Below are positions 1 to 7,579 of a stretch of 64,000 bases of DNA, piece after piece; position 1 is the first letter of the stretch, and each line of letters begins with the position of its first letter. Source of the stretch: JACKNG01 sp050184115 (lineage in GTDB: Bacteria; Pseudomonadota; Gammaproteobacteria; Ga0077536); contig JBFXAQ010000004.1 in the NCBI GenBank assembly GCA_050184115.1, forward strand, positions 186,001 through 250,000, written 5' to 3'. The notes below the pieces were generated by a model, which worked only from the letters and a program-made list of their open reading frames with translations, was not told where the DNA came from and ran no database searches. The position numbers were made by a program, and so were the translations under genes.

Positions 1-88
1 GAAGCCGTGCGGCGACGAACGGCGTGATCCGGTCGCTGAGCGGTCGCGCCGCGGGTGGAACTGTGACGGGCTTGGCGCCGACGGGCAC
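1..88 (-). CDS. Possible 5' end of a divergent gene, cut by the window edge
   Basis: On the minus strand a GTG at 88-86 opens a frame that has no stop before the window edge (29 codons, beginning MPVGAKPVTVPP). It would be divergent from the Fur-family gene and share its upstream region. No function can be read from so short a piece, and in DNA this GC-rich an open frame of 29 codons is weak evidence. Confidence 0.2.
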   Translation of the reverse strand, partial: MPVGAKPVTVPPAARPLSDRITPFVAARL

Positions 89-114
89 CGCGCGCGCTCG
101 GGAGGACAGTTCGT

Positions 115-135
115 AAATGTAAATTATTCGCGTTT
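115..135. promoter_or_regulatory. Candidate Fur-family operator
   Basis: This is a 21-bp imperfect palindrome, AT-rich in GC-rich surroundings, with AAA at one end and TTT at the other. By hand count 14 of 21 positions agree with the reverse complement. It lies just upstream of the -35 box of the Fur-family gene, so autoregulation, and perhaps control of a divergent gene, is a reasonable inference. The match to the classical 19-bp Fur box is only partial. Confidence 0.4.
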
Positions 136-139
136 AATC

Positions 140-167
140 TAGACAGGCGCGCGGGCGTCGTTATACT
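140..167 (+). promoter_or_regulatory. Sigma70-type promoter of the Fur-family gene
   Basis: TAGACA (140-145) and TATACT (162-167) are separated by 16 nt, each with five of six bases matching consensus. The predicted transcription start falls at about 174-175, next to the ATG at 176, so the mRNA may be leaderless. This argues against an earlier TTG start at 167. Confidence 0.45.
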
Positions 168-175
168 TGGCCGCC

Positions 176-610
176 ATGAACGAGAAGGCTCATCGACCAT
201 CCCTGAAGCGCGACGAGATCCCGGCGCTCCTGCAAGGTCACGGCATCACGCCGACCCAGCAACGGGTTGAAATCGCGGCCATTCTCCTCGAACGGGAGCA
301 GCACCTGGCGGCCGACCAGGTCATCGCTCGCCTGAGCAAAGCAGACGCCTCGGTGTCGAAGGCCACCGTCTACAACACCCTCGGCCTGTTCGCCGAACGT
401 GGCCTCGTGCGCGAGGTGATGGTCGATGCCACCCGCGTCTTCTACGATTCGAACACGGCGCCGCACCACCATTTCTTCGACGTCGACGACGGTGCGTTGA
501 CCGATTTCCCGTCCGACGCGGTCCGCATCGAGCGCCTGCCGGCGCTGCCGCCGGGCACCGTCGCCGACAGCGTCGACGTCGTCATTCGCGTGCGCAAATC
601 CAATCGTTGA
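176..610 (+). CDS. Fur-family transcriptional regulator (Irr/PerR-like, no CxxC)
   Basis: The 144-residue protein has the Fur-family layout: a winged-helix DNA-binding half with recognition helix SKATVYNTLGLF (residues 61-72) and a C-terminal dimerisation half. The regulatory metal site is represented by the HHH cluster at 97-99, in APHHHFFD. There are no CxxC pairs, so the structural zinc site of classical Fur, Zur and PerR is missing. Irr-type and some peroxide-sensing members look like this. The ATG at 176 is chosen because the promoter -10 box overlaps the alternative TTG at 167, and no Shine-Dalgarno sequence precedes it. The effector (iron/haem or peroxide) cannot be told from the sequence. 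Confidence 0.85.
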   Translation: MNEKAHRPSLKRDEIPALLQGHGITPTQQRVEIAAILLEREQHLAADQVIARLSKADASVSKATVYNTLGLFAERGLVREVMVDATRVFYDSNTAPHHHFFDVDDGALTDFPSDAVRIERLPALPPGTVADSVDVVIRVRKSNR

Positions 611-664
611 CCGCGCTGCGCAAGCCGCGCCGCTTGGGCTATCATTGCGCCCCTCGCCAGCACC

Positions 665-740
<76 letters not shown>

Positions 741-744
741 ACTT

Positions 745-775
745 AGCGACGAGACTGTCTAAGATTCTCGTCGCT
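745..775. repeat. Perfect 10-bp inverted repeat after the tRNA, with a 9-bp direct repeat
   Basis: AGCGACGAGA (745-754) and TCTCGTCGCT (766-775) form a perfect stem with an 11-nt loop, starting 5 nt after the tRNA CCA. CTGTCTAAG also occurs twice, at 755-763 and 774-782. The hairpin may end the tRNA transcript or be a remnant of an attachment region. There is no T-run directly after the stem. Confidence 0.6.
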
Positions 776-899
776 GTCTAAGACGCCAGCGGTCCCACCC
801 GCCCCGCAGCGCATCGAGCGCAAGCCAGATCGCGACGGGCATACCGATGGTGAGGACGACGTAACCCACCTTCATGGCGACGATGTCGAGGGTGCTCAT
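759..899 (-). CDS. 46-residue single-span membrane protein, phage/island type
   Basis: The minus-strand ORF starts at ATG 899-897 and ends at TAG 761-759. It begins MSTLDIVAMKVGYV and has one hydrophobic segment at about residues 11-29 (VGYVVLTIGMPVAIWLALD), followed by a basic tail rich in Arg. The start overlaps the stop of the decayed integrase on the same strand (ATGA), which suggests translational coupling in the original element. The function is unknown. The gene may no longer be expressed because its upstream partner is broken. Confidence 0.45.
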   Translation of the reverse strand: MSTLDIVAMKVGYVVLTIGMPVAIWLALDALRGGWDRWRLRQRRES

Positions 900-1379
900 A
901 GGTAATACTCCACCGGGTTGACGGTTTCCGCGACACGATACACGCGCGAGGTCACCGCGGGCGAGGCGTGCCCGAGCAGATCGGCCGCGTGCTTGATGTC
1001 CTTCGCCTACGTCGCTGCGGTGCGGCGCAGGTCGCGGAACTGCAGGTCATCGGCGCCGGCCTGCGCCCGCAGCCGGTTCCACGCCTTCGAGAATCGATCC
1101 TGATCGTCCCACCCGCGGCCCCGGTCGTCGACGAACAGGTGGTCGCCCTCATCGCTCGGGGCGGTGAGCGCCACAGACGGCGTTCCACAACGCGCCGGAC
1201 CACCGGAAGGTCAGCGCCTTGCGGGTCTTGCTGGTCAGGACGGTGATGCCGGCCGGGCTGAGCTGCTGCGGGTGGCGCTTCAGGGCGCGCAAGTCGCCCT
1301 CGCGGAGCCCTGTGAGCACGGCTGCTTCGAGCAACCCGCGCCACGGCGCACTGGCTTGCGCTAGGAGACGCGCAAACAA
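896..1379 (-). pseudogene. Tyrosine recombinase (phage integrase) remnant, minus strand
   Basis: Reading the minus strand gives the catalytic domain of a tyrosine integrase in pieces. LTGLREGDLRALKR and VLTSKTRKALTFRWSG (1379 to about 1160) include the first catalytic Arg region. After a frameshift near 1155 the frame continues HLFVDDRGRGW, then FRDLRRTAAT with the second Arg. An in-frame TAG interrupts it at about 1010, then DLLGHASPAVTSRVYRVA carries the His and catalytic Tyr regions. The N-terminal arm-binding and core-binding parts are absent. With one frameshift, one stop and a missing N-terminus, the gene is dead. Confidence 0.8.
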
Positions 1380-1389
1380 GACCGGCCAA

Positions 1390-2001
1390 ACGCGCCACTA
1401 CCCGGCGTTGCGCCGGGACGAACTGGGCGCGTTCCAGCGCAAGCTCGTCGAATATCCGGGCCGTCCCGAGACCCGCCTCGCGCTCCAGTTACTCCTGCTG
1501 TCCTTCGTGCGCCCGGGCGAGCTGCGCGCGGCACGCTGGACGGAGTTCGACCTTGAGGCCGCCGAGTGGCGTATTCCGGCCGCGCGCATGAGGGGCCGTG
1601 CCGACCACATCGTGCCGCTGTCCCGGCAGGCCGTTGCCGCACTGGAGGAACTGCGCACCCTGACCGGGCATGGCGAGTACCTGTTCCCGGGTGGTCACAA
1701 GCGCGTGCCCTACATGAGCGAGAACACTATCAACAAGGCCATCGCGGTGCTGGGCTACAAAGGGCGCATAGTCGGCCACGGCTTTCGCGCCACGGCGAGC
1801 ACCATCCTGAACGAGGCAGGCCGCTTCCCGGTCGATGCCGTCGAGCGCCAGTTGGCGCATGCGGAACGGAACAAAGTCCGTGCCGCTTATCATCGAGCCG
1901 AGTACTTGCGCGAGCGCCGAGTGATGATGCAAGAATGGGCTGACTTGTTGGACGGGCTCCGCCAAGGTGGCGAGGTGCGCCAGTTCCAGCGGCGCGGCTG
2001 A
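1390..2001 (+). pseudogene. P4-type tyrosine recombinase, C-terminal catalytic domain only
   Basis: About 200 residues match the C-terminal half of P4/CP4-57-family integrases, and the catalytic motifs are intact: SFVRPGELRAARW (first Arg), HIVPLSRQ, GHGFRATASTILNEAG (HxxR), and RQLAHAERNKVRAAYHRAEY (His and nucleophilic Tyr). A full-length member has about 400 residues. Here the N-terminal DUF4102 and core-binding domains are missing, and the frame runs into the oppositely oriented integrase remnant. The open frame extends back to 1219, but nothing before about 1390 looks like integrase. Without its DNA-binding half the fragment is probably inactive. Confidence 0.85.
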
Positions 2002-2373
2002 GCATCTGATTTCTATTCGCCACAGCCAGCCCCTTGACGCACCCGGCGTTACTGCTCACCTCGATCTGGCCAGGTGAGCAACACATTCCAGGGACACCCC
2101 AAGCCATCTACGCATGACGCGAAATGCCATGCGCGCCACGGAGAGCCCTGGCGCCATACAGACCAACATGCGCGAGCGCCGGCGCACGACTACGGCCGGC
2201 AGGTAACTCAGTTGTCGGTCCTTGCGCCGCCGCACTTGGCACTTCCCGCGGCGGCGACATGACCATTTTTTGCCTGTGTTCGGACAGGTTAAAATCCGCG
2301 CGCGCCAGCGAGCCCTGAATTTTCCTATTTCGTGCGCCGCGGGGCATGTATTTCGAACAGGGAGCATTTGCCC
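2002..2373. other. Intergenic stretch after the integrase remnant
   Basis: No gene is supported in this 372-bp gap. Base composition falls from the GC-rich flank towards an AT-richer patch at about 2255-2330 (a run of six T, then GTTAAAATCC), which is the likeliest place for the promoter of the next gene. I could not define clear -35 and -10 boxes. A small stem, CCTGT/ACAGG, is visible near 2273-2288. Confidence 0.4.
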
Positions 2374-4467
2374 ATGGCCTTTGAGATCCTGACGCGGTTC
2401 TTTCCGCGTCGATCCACTTTGGGAGCCTTGTATACGCCTGAGTATCGCGAGCGCGTCGCGCCGCTGCAGCGGCCTGGCGATGGTGCGTACATCAACATGT
2501 ACTGGGATGCCTATACCCGACAATCCTTCAGCGATGTCGTCGCTCTCATCTACGCGTTGACCCACGCGCGAAACATCGAACATCCTCGGATCCTCGATTT
2601 CGGATGTGGAGCGGGGCCGCTGTACCGCGCTCTGAAGCGACATTTGCCTGTCCATTTCGGTTACGTCGGCGTGGATGCCGACGCGCGAGCGGTTGAGTTC
2701 CTGAGAGAGCAAGCGAAAGATCGTCTAATTCTTGAAGGCGATCAGTATCTCCTATCGGAATATCTCGAGATTGCGCCGCTGCAAGTCGATTGCGCCGTTA
2801 CGACCTCCTGCATCTACGCATTGAGCCCGGAAGCTGCCGCTCATCTCGTTCGCACGTTTTCGCGCATGAGTGATCTCGTCGTCATCGGAGATCAAATCGA
2901 AAACTTCGACGGCGAGAGCGCCGAAACTATGTCGCTCATCGATGCGGATGGGAGGCCGTACGAAGCGCAATGCATGCCGTTCGGCCGCATTTTCGCAGCA
3001 AATGGCCTTCGCCATACGAGGGTCGTGCCCATCGCGGCCACGACCAAGAGTTTGACTGGTTACATGGTGGCGAGTCGACATGAACTCCCGGATGTCGACG
3101 TCATCTCCGAGGTACTTTTCCAGGCGAGTATCGGAAATCTCGCACCGAAGATCGTTGCGAGAGAACCGAGGCGAGTTCGCGCACCTTATCTTCGCTCCGA
3201 GTATGACGTGTCGGAGCCTCAGGTGGAGTCACTGCCCGATGGGTCGACTGACACATTAACTGCATTTGTGGATGTGGAGACGATTGCCAACTATGGGATC
3301 AAGTTGTCTGCTCCGGTTCCTAGTGGAGGAAAGTTGCAATTCGAGGTTGAGTGTGACGGTCAAACGTATTTCTCGACACTCTTCAACTCCGCGAGAGAGA
3401 CAGTTTTGCTCGAGCCCGAAGCAATTTCAGAGTCTGATATTTTTCCGCGGAAATCCTACCCGGAAAAATGGTCGTTGGAAGCGTGGGGATCATGGGGACC
3501 CCTCGAACTACACGACGGAGGAATGTCCTCATATATCGACGATGGGACAGACATCGACGCCAACCAGGCTGACGGCATTGGTCCGCTGGATTTATTGTTC
3601 TACACCTACCCGCACGGCGCTGACATGCGCGACGTCGAGATCCGTTTCGAAGCCCGCGGGATTGGTTTCGCGAGTAACGACGCCGAGATATTGATCCATC
3701 TTCAAAATGATGGCGAGGTCGAGCAACTGGCGTTCTCGAATGCCGCGAAAAATTCTAATTACTGCGTCCGCTATTCGGCGGATTACACTTATACGGCGCG
3801 GCCGATAACCCGCGCGATCACTGATTCGTGGCTAGAGTACAAAGCCGTTCTGCGCAATGTCCCATCCGACTGGACCTTCGCCGGCAACGTGCTCGCGGAC
3901 GGCGACTCAGCGCCCCGGTACAGCTACGCCAATCTCAACACCGTTCTACGCAACGTGCACAATCTGCATATCCTTGCGTGCTATCCGAACTCGGTTCCCG
4001 ACATATTGAACAAGCGTAATTCCGCTCGTTACGGAAAGCGCATTGGCGGGCGCATTGCGCTGCGCAATATTTCCCTGAAACCCTCATCTGAAGCCAATGC
4101 CAACGCAGACTTTCTGCTTAGGTCCGGCGCGTCGGGGCGATTCCGAGCGGTGACCTTCGGCGCGGACGGTTCGACGACATATTCTGAATGGCGCAGCTTC
4201 ACACTACCGCCGACATTGCGCCCCCAGGTTCACCACGTTTCGGTGGAAGGCGATTTGGTAACGGTGCGCATCAATCCCATGGGCTTTCGTACGTGGTGCT
4301 GGGCAAGCGACGACGAAGGTGACCAGCGCGCGCTTTATCTCGGATGTACCAAGCATGGGCGGACCGGCTTTTATCACCTGCAGCGCACTCTAGCCGGCGC
4401 GGCGACGCTGATCGTGGGAAATGAACATGGCCGAGTCGCCGTTCCCCTGGATGACCATCGACCGTGA
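2374..4467 (+). CDS. SAM-dependent methyltransferase fused to a large unknown C-terminal region
   Basis: The 697-residue protein starts at ATG 2374, after a GGGAG ribosome site; the upstream extension in frame is not credible. Residues ~1-235 are a class I methyltransferase. Motif I is ILDFGCGAGPLY (from residue 73), followed by YVGVDADARAVEFLREQ (motif II acid). Residues ~280-697 have no recognised motif and read as beta-rich sandwich-like segments, with many aromatic and acidic residues and no signal peptide or membrane span. Base composition is far below the rest of the window: the 60-nt blocks at 3241 and 3421 are 48% and 45% G+C by hand count. This indicates horizontal acquisition. N-terminal domains of this type occur in surface-glycan clusters, but the substrate here is unknown. 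Confidence 0.75.
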   Translation: MAFEILTRFFPRRSTLGALYTPEYRERVAPLQRPGDGAYINMYWDAYTRQSFSDVVALIYALTHARNIEHPRILDFGCGAGPLYRALKRHLPVHFGYVGVDADARAVEFLREQAKDRLILEGDQYLLSEYLEIAPLQVDCAVTTSCIYALSPEAAAHLVRTFSRMSDLVVIGDQIENFDGESAETMSLIDADGRPYEAQCMPFGRIFAANGLRHTRVVPIAATTKSLTGYMVASRHELPDVDVISEVLFQASIGNLAPKIVAREPRRVRAPYLRSEYDVSEPQVESLPDGSTDTLTAFVDVETIANYGIKLSAPVPSGGKLQFEVECDGQTYFSTLFNSARETVLLEPEAISESDIFPRKSYPEKWSLEAWGSWGPLELHDGGMSSYIDDGTDIDANQADGIGPLDLLFYTYPHGADMRDVEIRFEARGIGFASNDAEILIHLQNDGEVEQLAFSNAAKNSNYCVRYSADYTYTARPITRAITDSWLEYKAVLRNVPSDWTFAGNVLADGDSAPRYSYANLNTVLRNVHNLHILACYPNSVPDILNKRNSARYGKRIGGRIALRNISLKPSSEANANADFLLRSGASGRFRAVTFGADGSTTYSEWRSFTLPPTLRPQVHHVSVEGDLVTVRINPMGFRTWCWASDDEGDQRALYLGCTKHGRTGFYHLQRTLAGAATLIVGNEHGRVAVPLDDHRP

Positions 4468-4649
4468 GAAAAGCACGTTTGGGCGCTGATAGCAGTGGTA
4501 CAAGTTGCGATATTCAAAAATTGAGTCTAGTCGTTACGTGACTCGGCTGGCCCACTCGCAGCGCCCTTGGGGTATGCCCACGCACCAACTATAGTGCCCG
4601 GAGCCTGATTCGAACGACCGGGTCGCAATTTTCGGTTGGAGGAGGTCGC

Positions 4650-5879
4650 TTGGCCCGACATTACTCAACCCGGGACTTCTTTCGCCAGGTGCCGAACGCT
4701 ATTGGCCCGTTACTTCCATGCATTCGGGTTGTTCGGAGAGCTTGACTTCCAGTCGATGAAGGAGGCGCAGCCGGATGCTCTGTTCGATGCCTGGCTCGGC
4801 CTGGGGGATGTCGAGCGCCATGCGATGGATGCCGAGTTCAAGGAGATTTTTGGACTCGGGAGCGAGAAAGGCTTTCGCGCGATAACCGACGAAGCGGAGT
4901 GGCATCTGGTCGAGCCCGAGGCACGGTCTCAGTTTGTCGAGAAGCTCGCGGCTTTGTCGAATCATTACGAGCGCGCGATGATCACTTTCCTCGAACACCA
5001 GGCGTATTGGAAGGGCGCGCGCCTGTTCTGCCACGCGGACACCCTTCCATATTGGCGCAAGCGCAAGAGAACCTGCCACACGTCTATGCCGCGATTGACG
5101 AGGGGAGTTTGAGTACTCTGGCCGATGCGCTCCGTACCTACTTCCGGCATACCGAGGGCCGTGGCAAGAACTGCGTCGTGGAGCCATTCCGCCGCGAGGA
5201 ATTCGACTATTTCTTCTGTTACCCGGAGGATTATTCCCAGCAAACCATTGAGTGGGTCGGTGGCGAATTTGCGCGGCGTCCGCACAATCCCGCATTCGAG
5301 GTGATTTACGTCTACTCGAAGCAGGCGGGCGCTCTGGATTTGAACTTTCGCGGCTCCCGCAAGGCCATCGAACCACTACAGGCGATGTTCGCGACGACCC
5401 TACTGAAGTTGAGCGAATTGCCACCCGATCCCAAAGACGCCCGCGTCTACGATCTCAATCCGCTGCGGCAGAGGAGCTTCGAGTTCGTATTCGATACCTC
5501 GAGCGGGGTGGAGGATGTGCGCGTAAATAAGCTCCGGCTCTCATCCAAGGTGCGGCCCGGTGAACGGATGACGCTCGAGTCCGGAACGGCGCGCAATCCC
5601 GAAGCTGTCTACGAGTTGCTCGCGGAGGTAGGGCGGGTATTGCCGCTCCATCTGTATAACGTGACGCAAGTAGAGCTGTCGGCGACGGTCACTAGGGGAG
5701 CGGGCGAGAAACCCAAATCGGTAGTGATCCGCATCACGCACCCGAATTCATGCTCGCTCAAGTGCGACGAACAGGATTTGAAATTGCGCGACATGCTGCG
5801 CGCATCCGGGATCGAGCCGCGAGAGGCGGCCGAGGGCAACGGGACCGAGACCGACGCGGGTGAGTCCGGTGCGGCATGA
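4650..5879 (+). pseudogene. Island cargo gene 1, hypothetical, with two compensating frameshifts
   Basis: Translation from TTG 4650, preceded by a strong GGAGGA site, gives MARHYSTRDFFRQVPN. Sense then moves to another frame near 4700 (ALLARYFHAFGLFGELDF, running to YWRKRK), and at about 5068 returns to the first frame (NLPHVYAAIDEG to the TGA at 5879). The shifts look like a 2-nt loss and a 2-nt gain. Repaired, the protein has about 410 residues and is soluble and acidic, with a conserved-looking core (RGKNCVVEPFRREEFDYFF, DLNFRGSRKAIEPLQAMF, ITHPNSCSLK). I recognise no catalytic motif. The stop overlaps the next start (ATGA), so the two genes form a unit. A sequencing error is possible but two would be needed. 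Confidence 0.65.
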
Positions 5880-6616
5880 CACCACGGGAGGCGTCGGTCG
5901 AGCTGCTCGCACGCATCGGTGCCAATGCCGGGGAAGCGGTCTACATCCGCGCAGACGAGCTGGCGTCGTGGCCGACGGCACCGGTCATGACATTCAAGGC
6001 CGAAAAGCTCCTCTTACCTGCATGTACCGCGGCCGACGTCGTTTGTCCAGGCTGCGAGCGGCAGTGCGCGATGCCGGTCGCGGTGACGCACCGCGCCTCG
6101 GGTGAGGTGTGCGCGTTCGTCGTCTGCGCCAAGCGCGACGACGTCAGCCGCGTGGCTGTGTCGCTCGAGAGCCTGGCGCAATGGCAGGCGTCCGCATCCA
6201 CGGTTGCCGATTGGCTATCTCTCACGCTCGGATTGATGGCGCCAGGCGGTGCATCTATCAACCGAGATCGCTGGGAAGTGGGGCTCTATCGGGGTAACCG
6301 GCACTCGGCTCACCTAGTGATGCGGGTCGTGGAGGGACTCGTGCTTGAATTGGCGGGGCACGCGTTGCGCGTCGTCGACGTAGTGGACGTCAAGGGCACG
6401 CGCATCGTCGTCGACCGCCGGGCGTTGAACCAAGCTATCGACCACCCGGTAGCGGGTGGGGGCGATGCCGAATCGGCCGAGCAGCGCCGGGCTCGGTTAA
6501 TCGCGCGGCTGCGCGAGGAGAAGGCCAAAGGCACCAAGGCGTTTCTGCGCGTGGTCGCTGCTGAGGAAGGGATCTCGCCCACCCGGTTGAAACAGATCGT
6601 CGCCGAACCTCGTTAG
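5876..6616 (+). CDS. Island cargo gene 2, hypothetical Cys-cluster protein with HTH-like tail
   Basis: The 246-residue protein is translationally coupled to the preceding cargo gene (ATGA overlap). Visible features are a cysteine cluster CPGCERQC at about residues 58-65, with another Cys soon after in VVCAKRDD (a possible zinc site), and a C-terminal basic helical region (RRARLIARLREEKAKGTKAF). The end resembles a helix-turn-helix: VVAAEEGISPTRLKQIV. There is no signal peptide or membrane span. The function is unknown. The pair sits between decayed integrases and an AlpA regulator, so it is mobile-element cargo, but I cannot say whether it serves defence, regulation or something else. Confidence 0.65.
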   Translation: MTPREASVELLARIGANAGEAVYIRADELASWPTAPVMTFKAEKLLLPACTAADVVCPGCERQCAMPVAVTHRASGEVCAFVVCAKRDDVSRVAVSLESLAQWQASASTVADWLSLTLGLMAPGGASINRDRWEVGLYRGNRHSAHLVMRVVEGLVLELAGHALRVVDVVDVKGTRIVVDRRALNQAIDHPVAGGGDAESAEQRRARLIARLREEKAKGTKAFLRVVAAEEGISPTRLKQIVAEPR

Positions 6617-6672
6617 CCCGTGTCGCGGCTGCTGCAAAGGTCCTATTCCGTCAGGTAGTTACGGCAGCTTGT

Positions 6673-6704
6673 CGAGACAGCTTGCGGGACAGTGCCCTGT
6701 CTCG
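6673..6704. repeat. 8-bp perfect inverted repeat upstream of the AlpA gene
   Basis: CGAGACAG (6673-6680) and CTGTCTCG (6697-6704) are exact reverse complements separated by 16 nt. A second small palindrome, ACAG/CTGT, lies inside. The site is 46 bp before the alpA start and 57 bp after the cargo stop. It could be an operator for the AlpA-type regulator or a transcript-end hairpin. There is no T-run. Confidence 0.5.
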
Positions 6705-6749
6705 CTCGTAATTCGCGCCATGTTCAACGACACCCCGAGAGGCGCCAGC

Positions 6750-6992
6750 ATGGTGCATACCATCCTTCGACTGCCGGATGTCCTGCGTGAGCGTGGCCGC
6801 TCGCGCAGCGCCCATTACCTTGACATCAAACAGGGGCTCTTCATGCCACCGGTCGCCATCGGTCTGCGCGCGGTCGGCTGCCCGGCCGACGAGGTCGCCA
6901 CCTTGAACGCCGCGCGGATTGCCGGCAAGAGCGACGACCAGATCCGGGCGCTGGTGGAGACCCTCATCGCGGCACGCCAGGCGAGCTGCTGA
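6750..6992 (+). CDS. alpA: AlpA-family phage/island transcriptional regulator
   Basis: The 80-residue protein has the short winged-helix layout of AlpA/excisionase-like regulators: ILRLPDVLRERGRSRSAHYL (helix-turn-helix), IKQGLFMPPVAIGLRAVG (wing), then an acidic helix. The start at 6750 is preferred because GAGAGG lies 7 nt upstream and the resulting length fits the family; an ATG at 6720 would add ten residues. AlpA proteins regulate integrase or excision genes of P4-like elements, so this protein belongs to the element whose integrases have decayed. Confidence 0.8.
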   Translation: MVHTILRLPDVLRERGRSRSAHYLDIKQGLFMPPVAIGLRAVGCPADEVATLNAARIAGKSDDQIRALVETLIAARQASC

Positions 6993-7024
6993 GCCGGGCA
7001 CGGCGCCGAGTGGGAGTGAGGACG

Positions 7025-7183
7025 ATGCGCAAGCGCCGACCCAATCCCCGCCTCGCCAAGCTCCACCGGAGCTACACGGAGGAGGAGGTCGCGCGCCTGT
7101 TCGACATCCATCGCAACACGGTGCGCGCCTGCATCAAACAAGGGCTATCGGTCATCGACACGCGGCGACGTAAAATCCGTTGA
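7025..7183 (+). CDS. Short helix-turn-helix DNA-binding protein, probably truncated
   Basis: The 52-residue ORF begins MRKRRPNPRLAKLHRSYT and contains a MerR-like helix-turn-helix: YTEEEVARLFDIHRNTVRAC, then IKQGLSVIDTRRRKIR before TGA. Proteins with this N-terminus that I recall beside integrases are two to three times longer, with a C-terminal Cys-containing part. Here translation stops directly after the DNA-binding domain, in the place where the island ends. It is therefore either a natural short form or a truncated remnant. It lies 32 bp after alpA on the same strand. Confidence 0.6.
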   Translation: MRKRRPNPRLAKLHRSYTEEEVARLFDIHRNTVRACIKQGLSVIDTRRRKIR

Positions 7184-7579
7184 CACTTTTCGCGGTCCGG
7201 ATCGTTACAGATCGTCACAGCACCGCCACCGGGTTCCGTCGTCAACAACCAATCACATGAATATTCAAGAAGTTAGCGGTGGAGCTGAGCTCCGGACGGG
7301 ACGGTGCGAGCGGCGTCATCCGGCTGTAAAGAATACTGACAGTCTTCAGCCCCTGTCCTGCCGGCGGATGTCCGGATGTGCGCACACAATCCGGGCACTA
7401 GCCTGTTTGTCATGCCCCGACACGCATTCACCAGGCTGCGTGGGGACTATGCCTGGGGGCTGCCGATGTGGCTTCGCCGCGTATTCGCCCTCGCGCCAGT
7501 TCGGTTCGCGGCGCCCACGTTCCTTAACAAGGCCGTTTGGCGCGGCTACGATACGCCCCCTTTTTTCGCGGACACAGGC
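7184..7579. other. Island edge and purK upstream region
   Basis: No gene is supported in this 396-bp gap. The open frame that continues upstream of purK from 7376 has no ribosome site and unconvincing composition, and it contains the purK promoter. I looked for a copy of the tRNA-Thr 3' end that would mark the right attachment site and found none. The transition from island composition to backbone occurs within this stretch. Confidence 0.5.
7524..7552 (+). promoter_or_regulatory. Sigma70-type promoter of purKE
   Basis: TTAACA (7524-7529) and TACGAT (7547-7552) are separated by exactly 17 nt. The predicted transcription start near 7559 gives a leader of about 20 nt to the purK ATG at 7580 and supports that start over upstream in-frame ATGs. 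Confidence 0.55.

Noticed and set aside
7184..7579. Right attachment site (copy of the tRNA-Thr 3' end)
   Set aside because: I searched this stretch by eye for GGTTCGATTCC and CTCCGGC and found no convincing duplicate; short partial matches occur by chance.
7376..7579. N-terminal extension of purK from the earlier ATG at 7376
   Set aside because: The extension contains the promoter boxes at 7524-7552 and gives 68 residues without family similarity; PurK begins near GIAGGGQL.
7184..7579. Purine riboswitch before purK
   Set aside because: No conserved purine-aptamer core could be drawn and the predicted leader is only about 20 nt.
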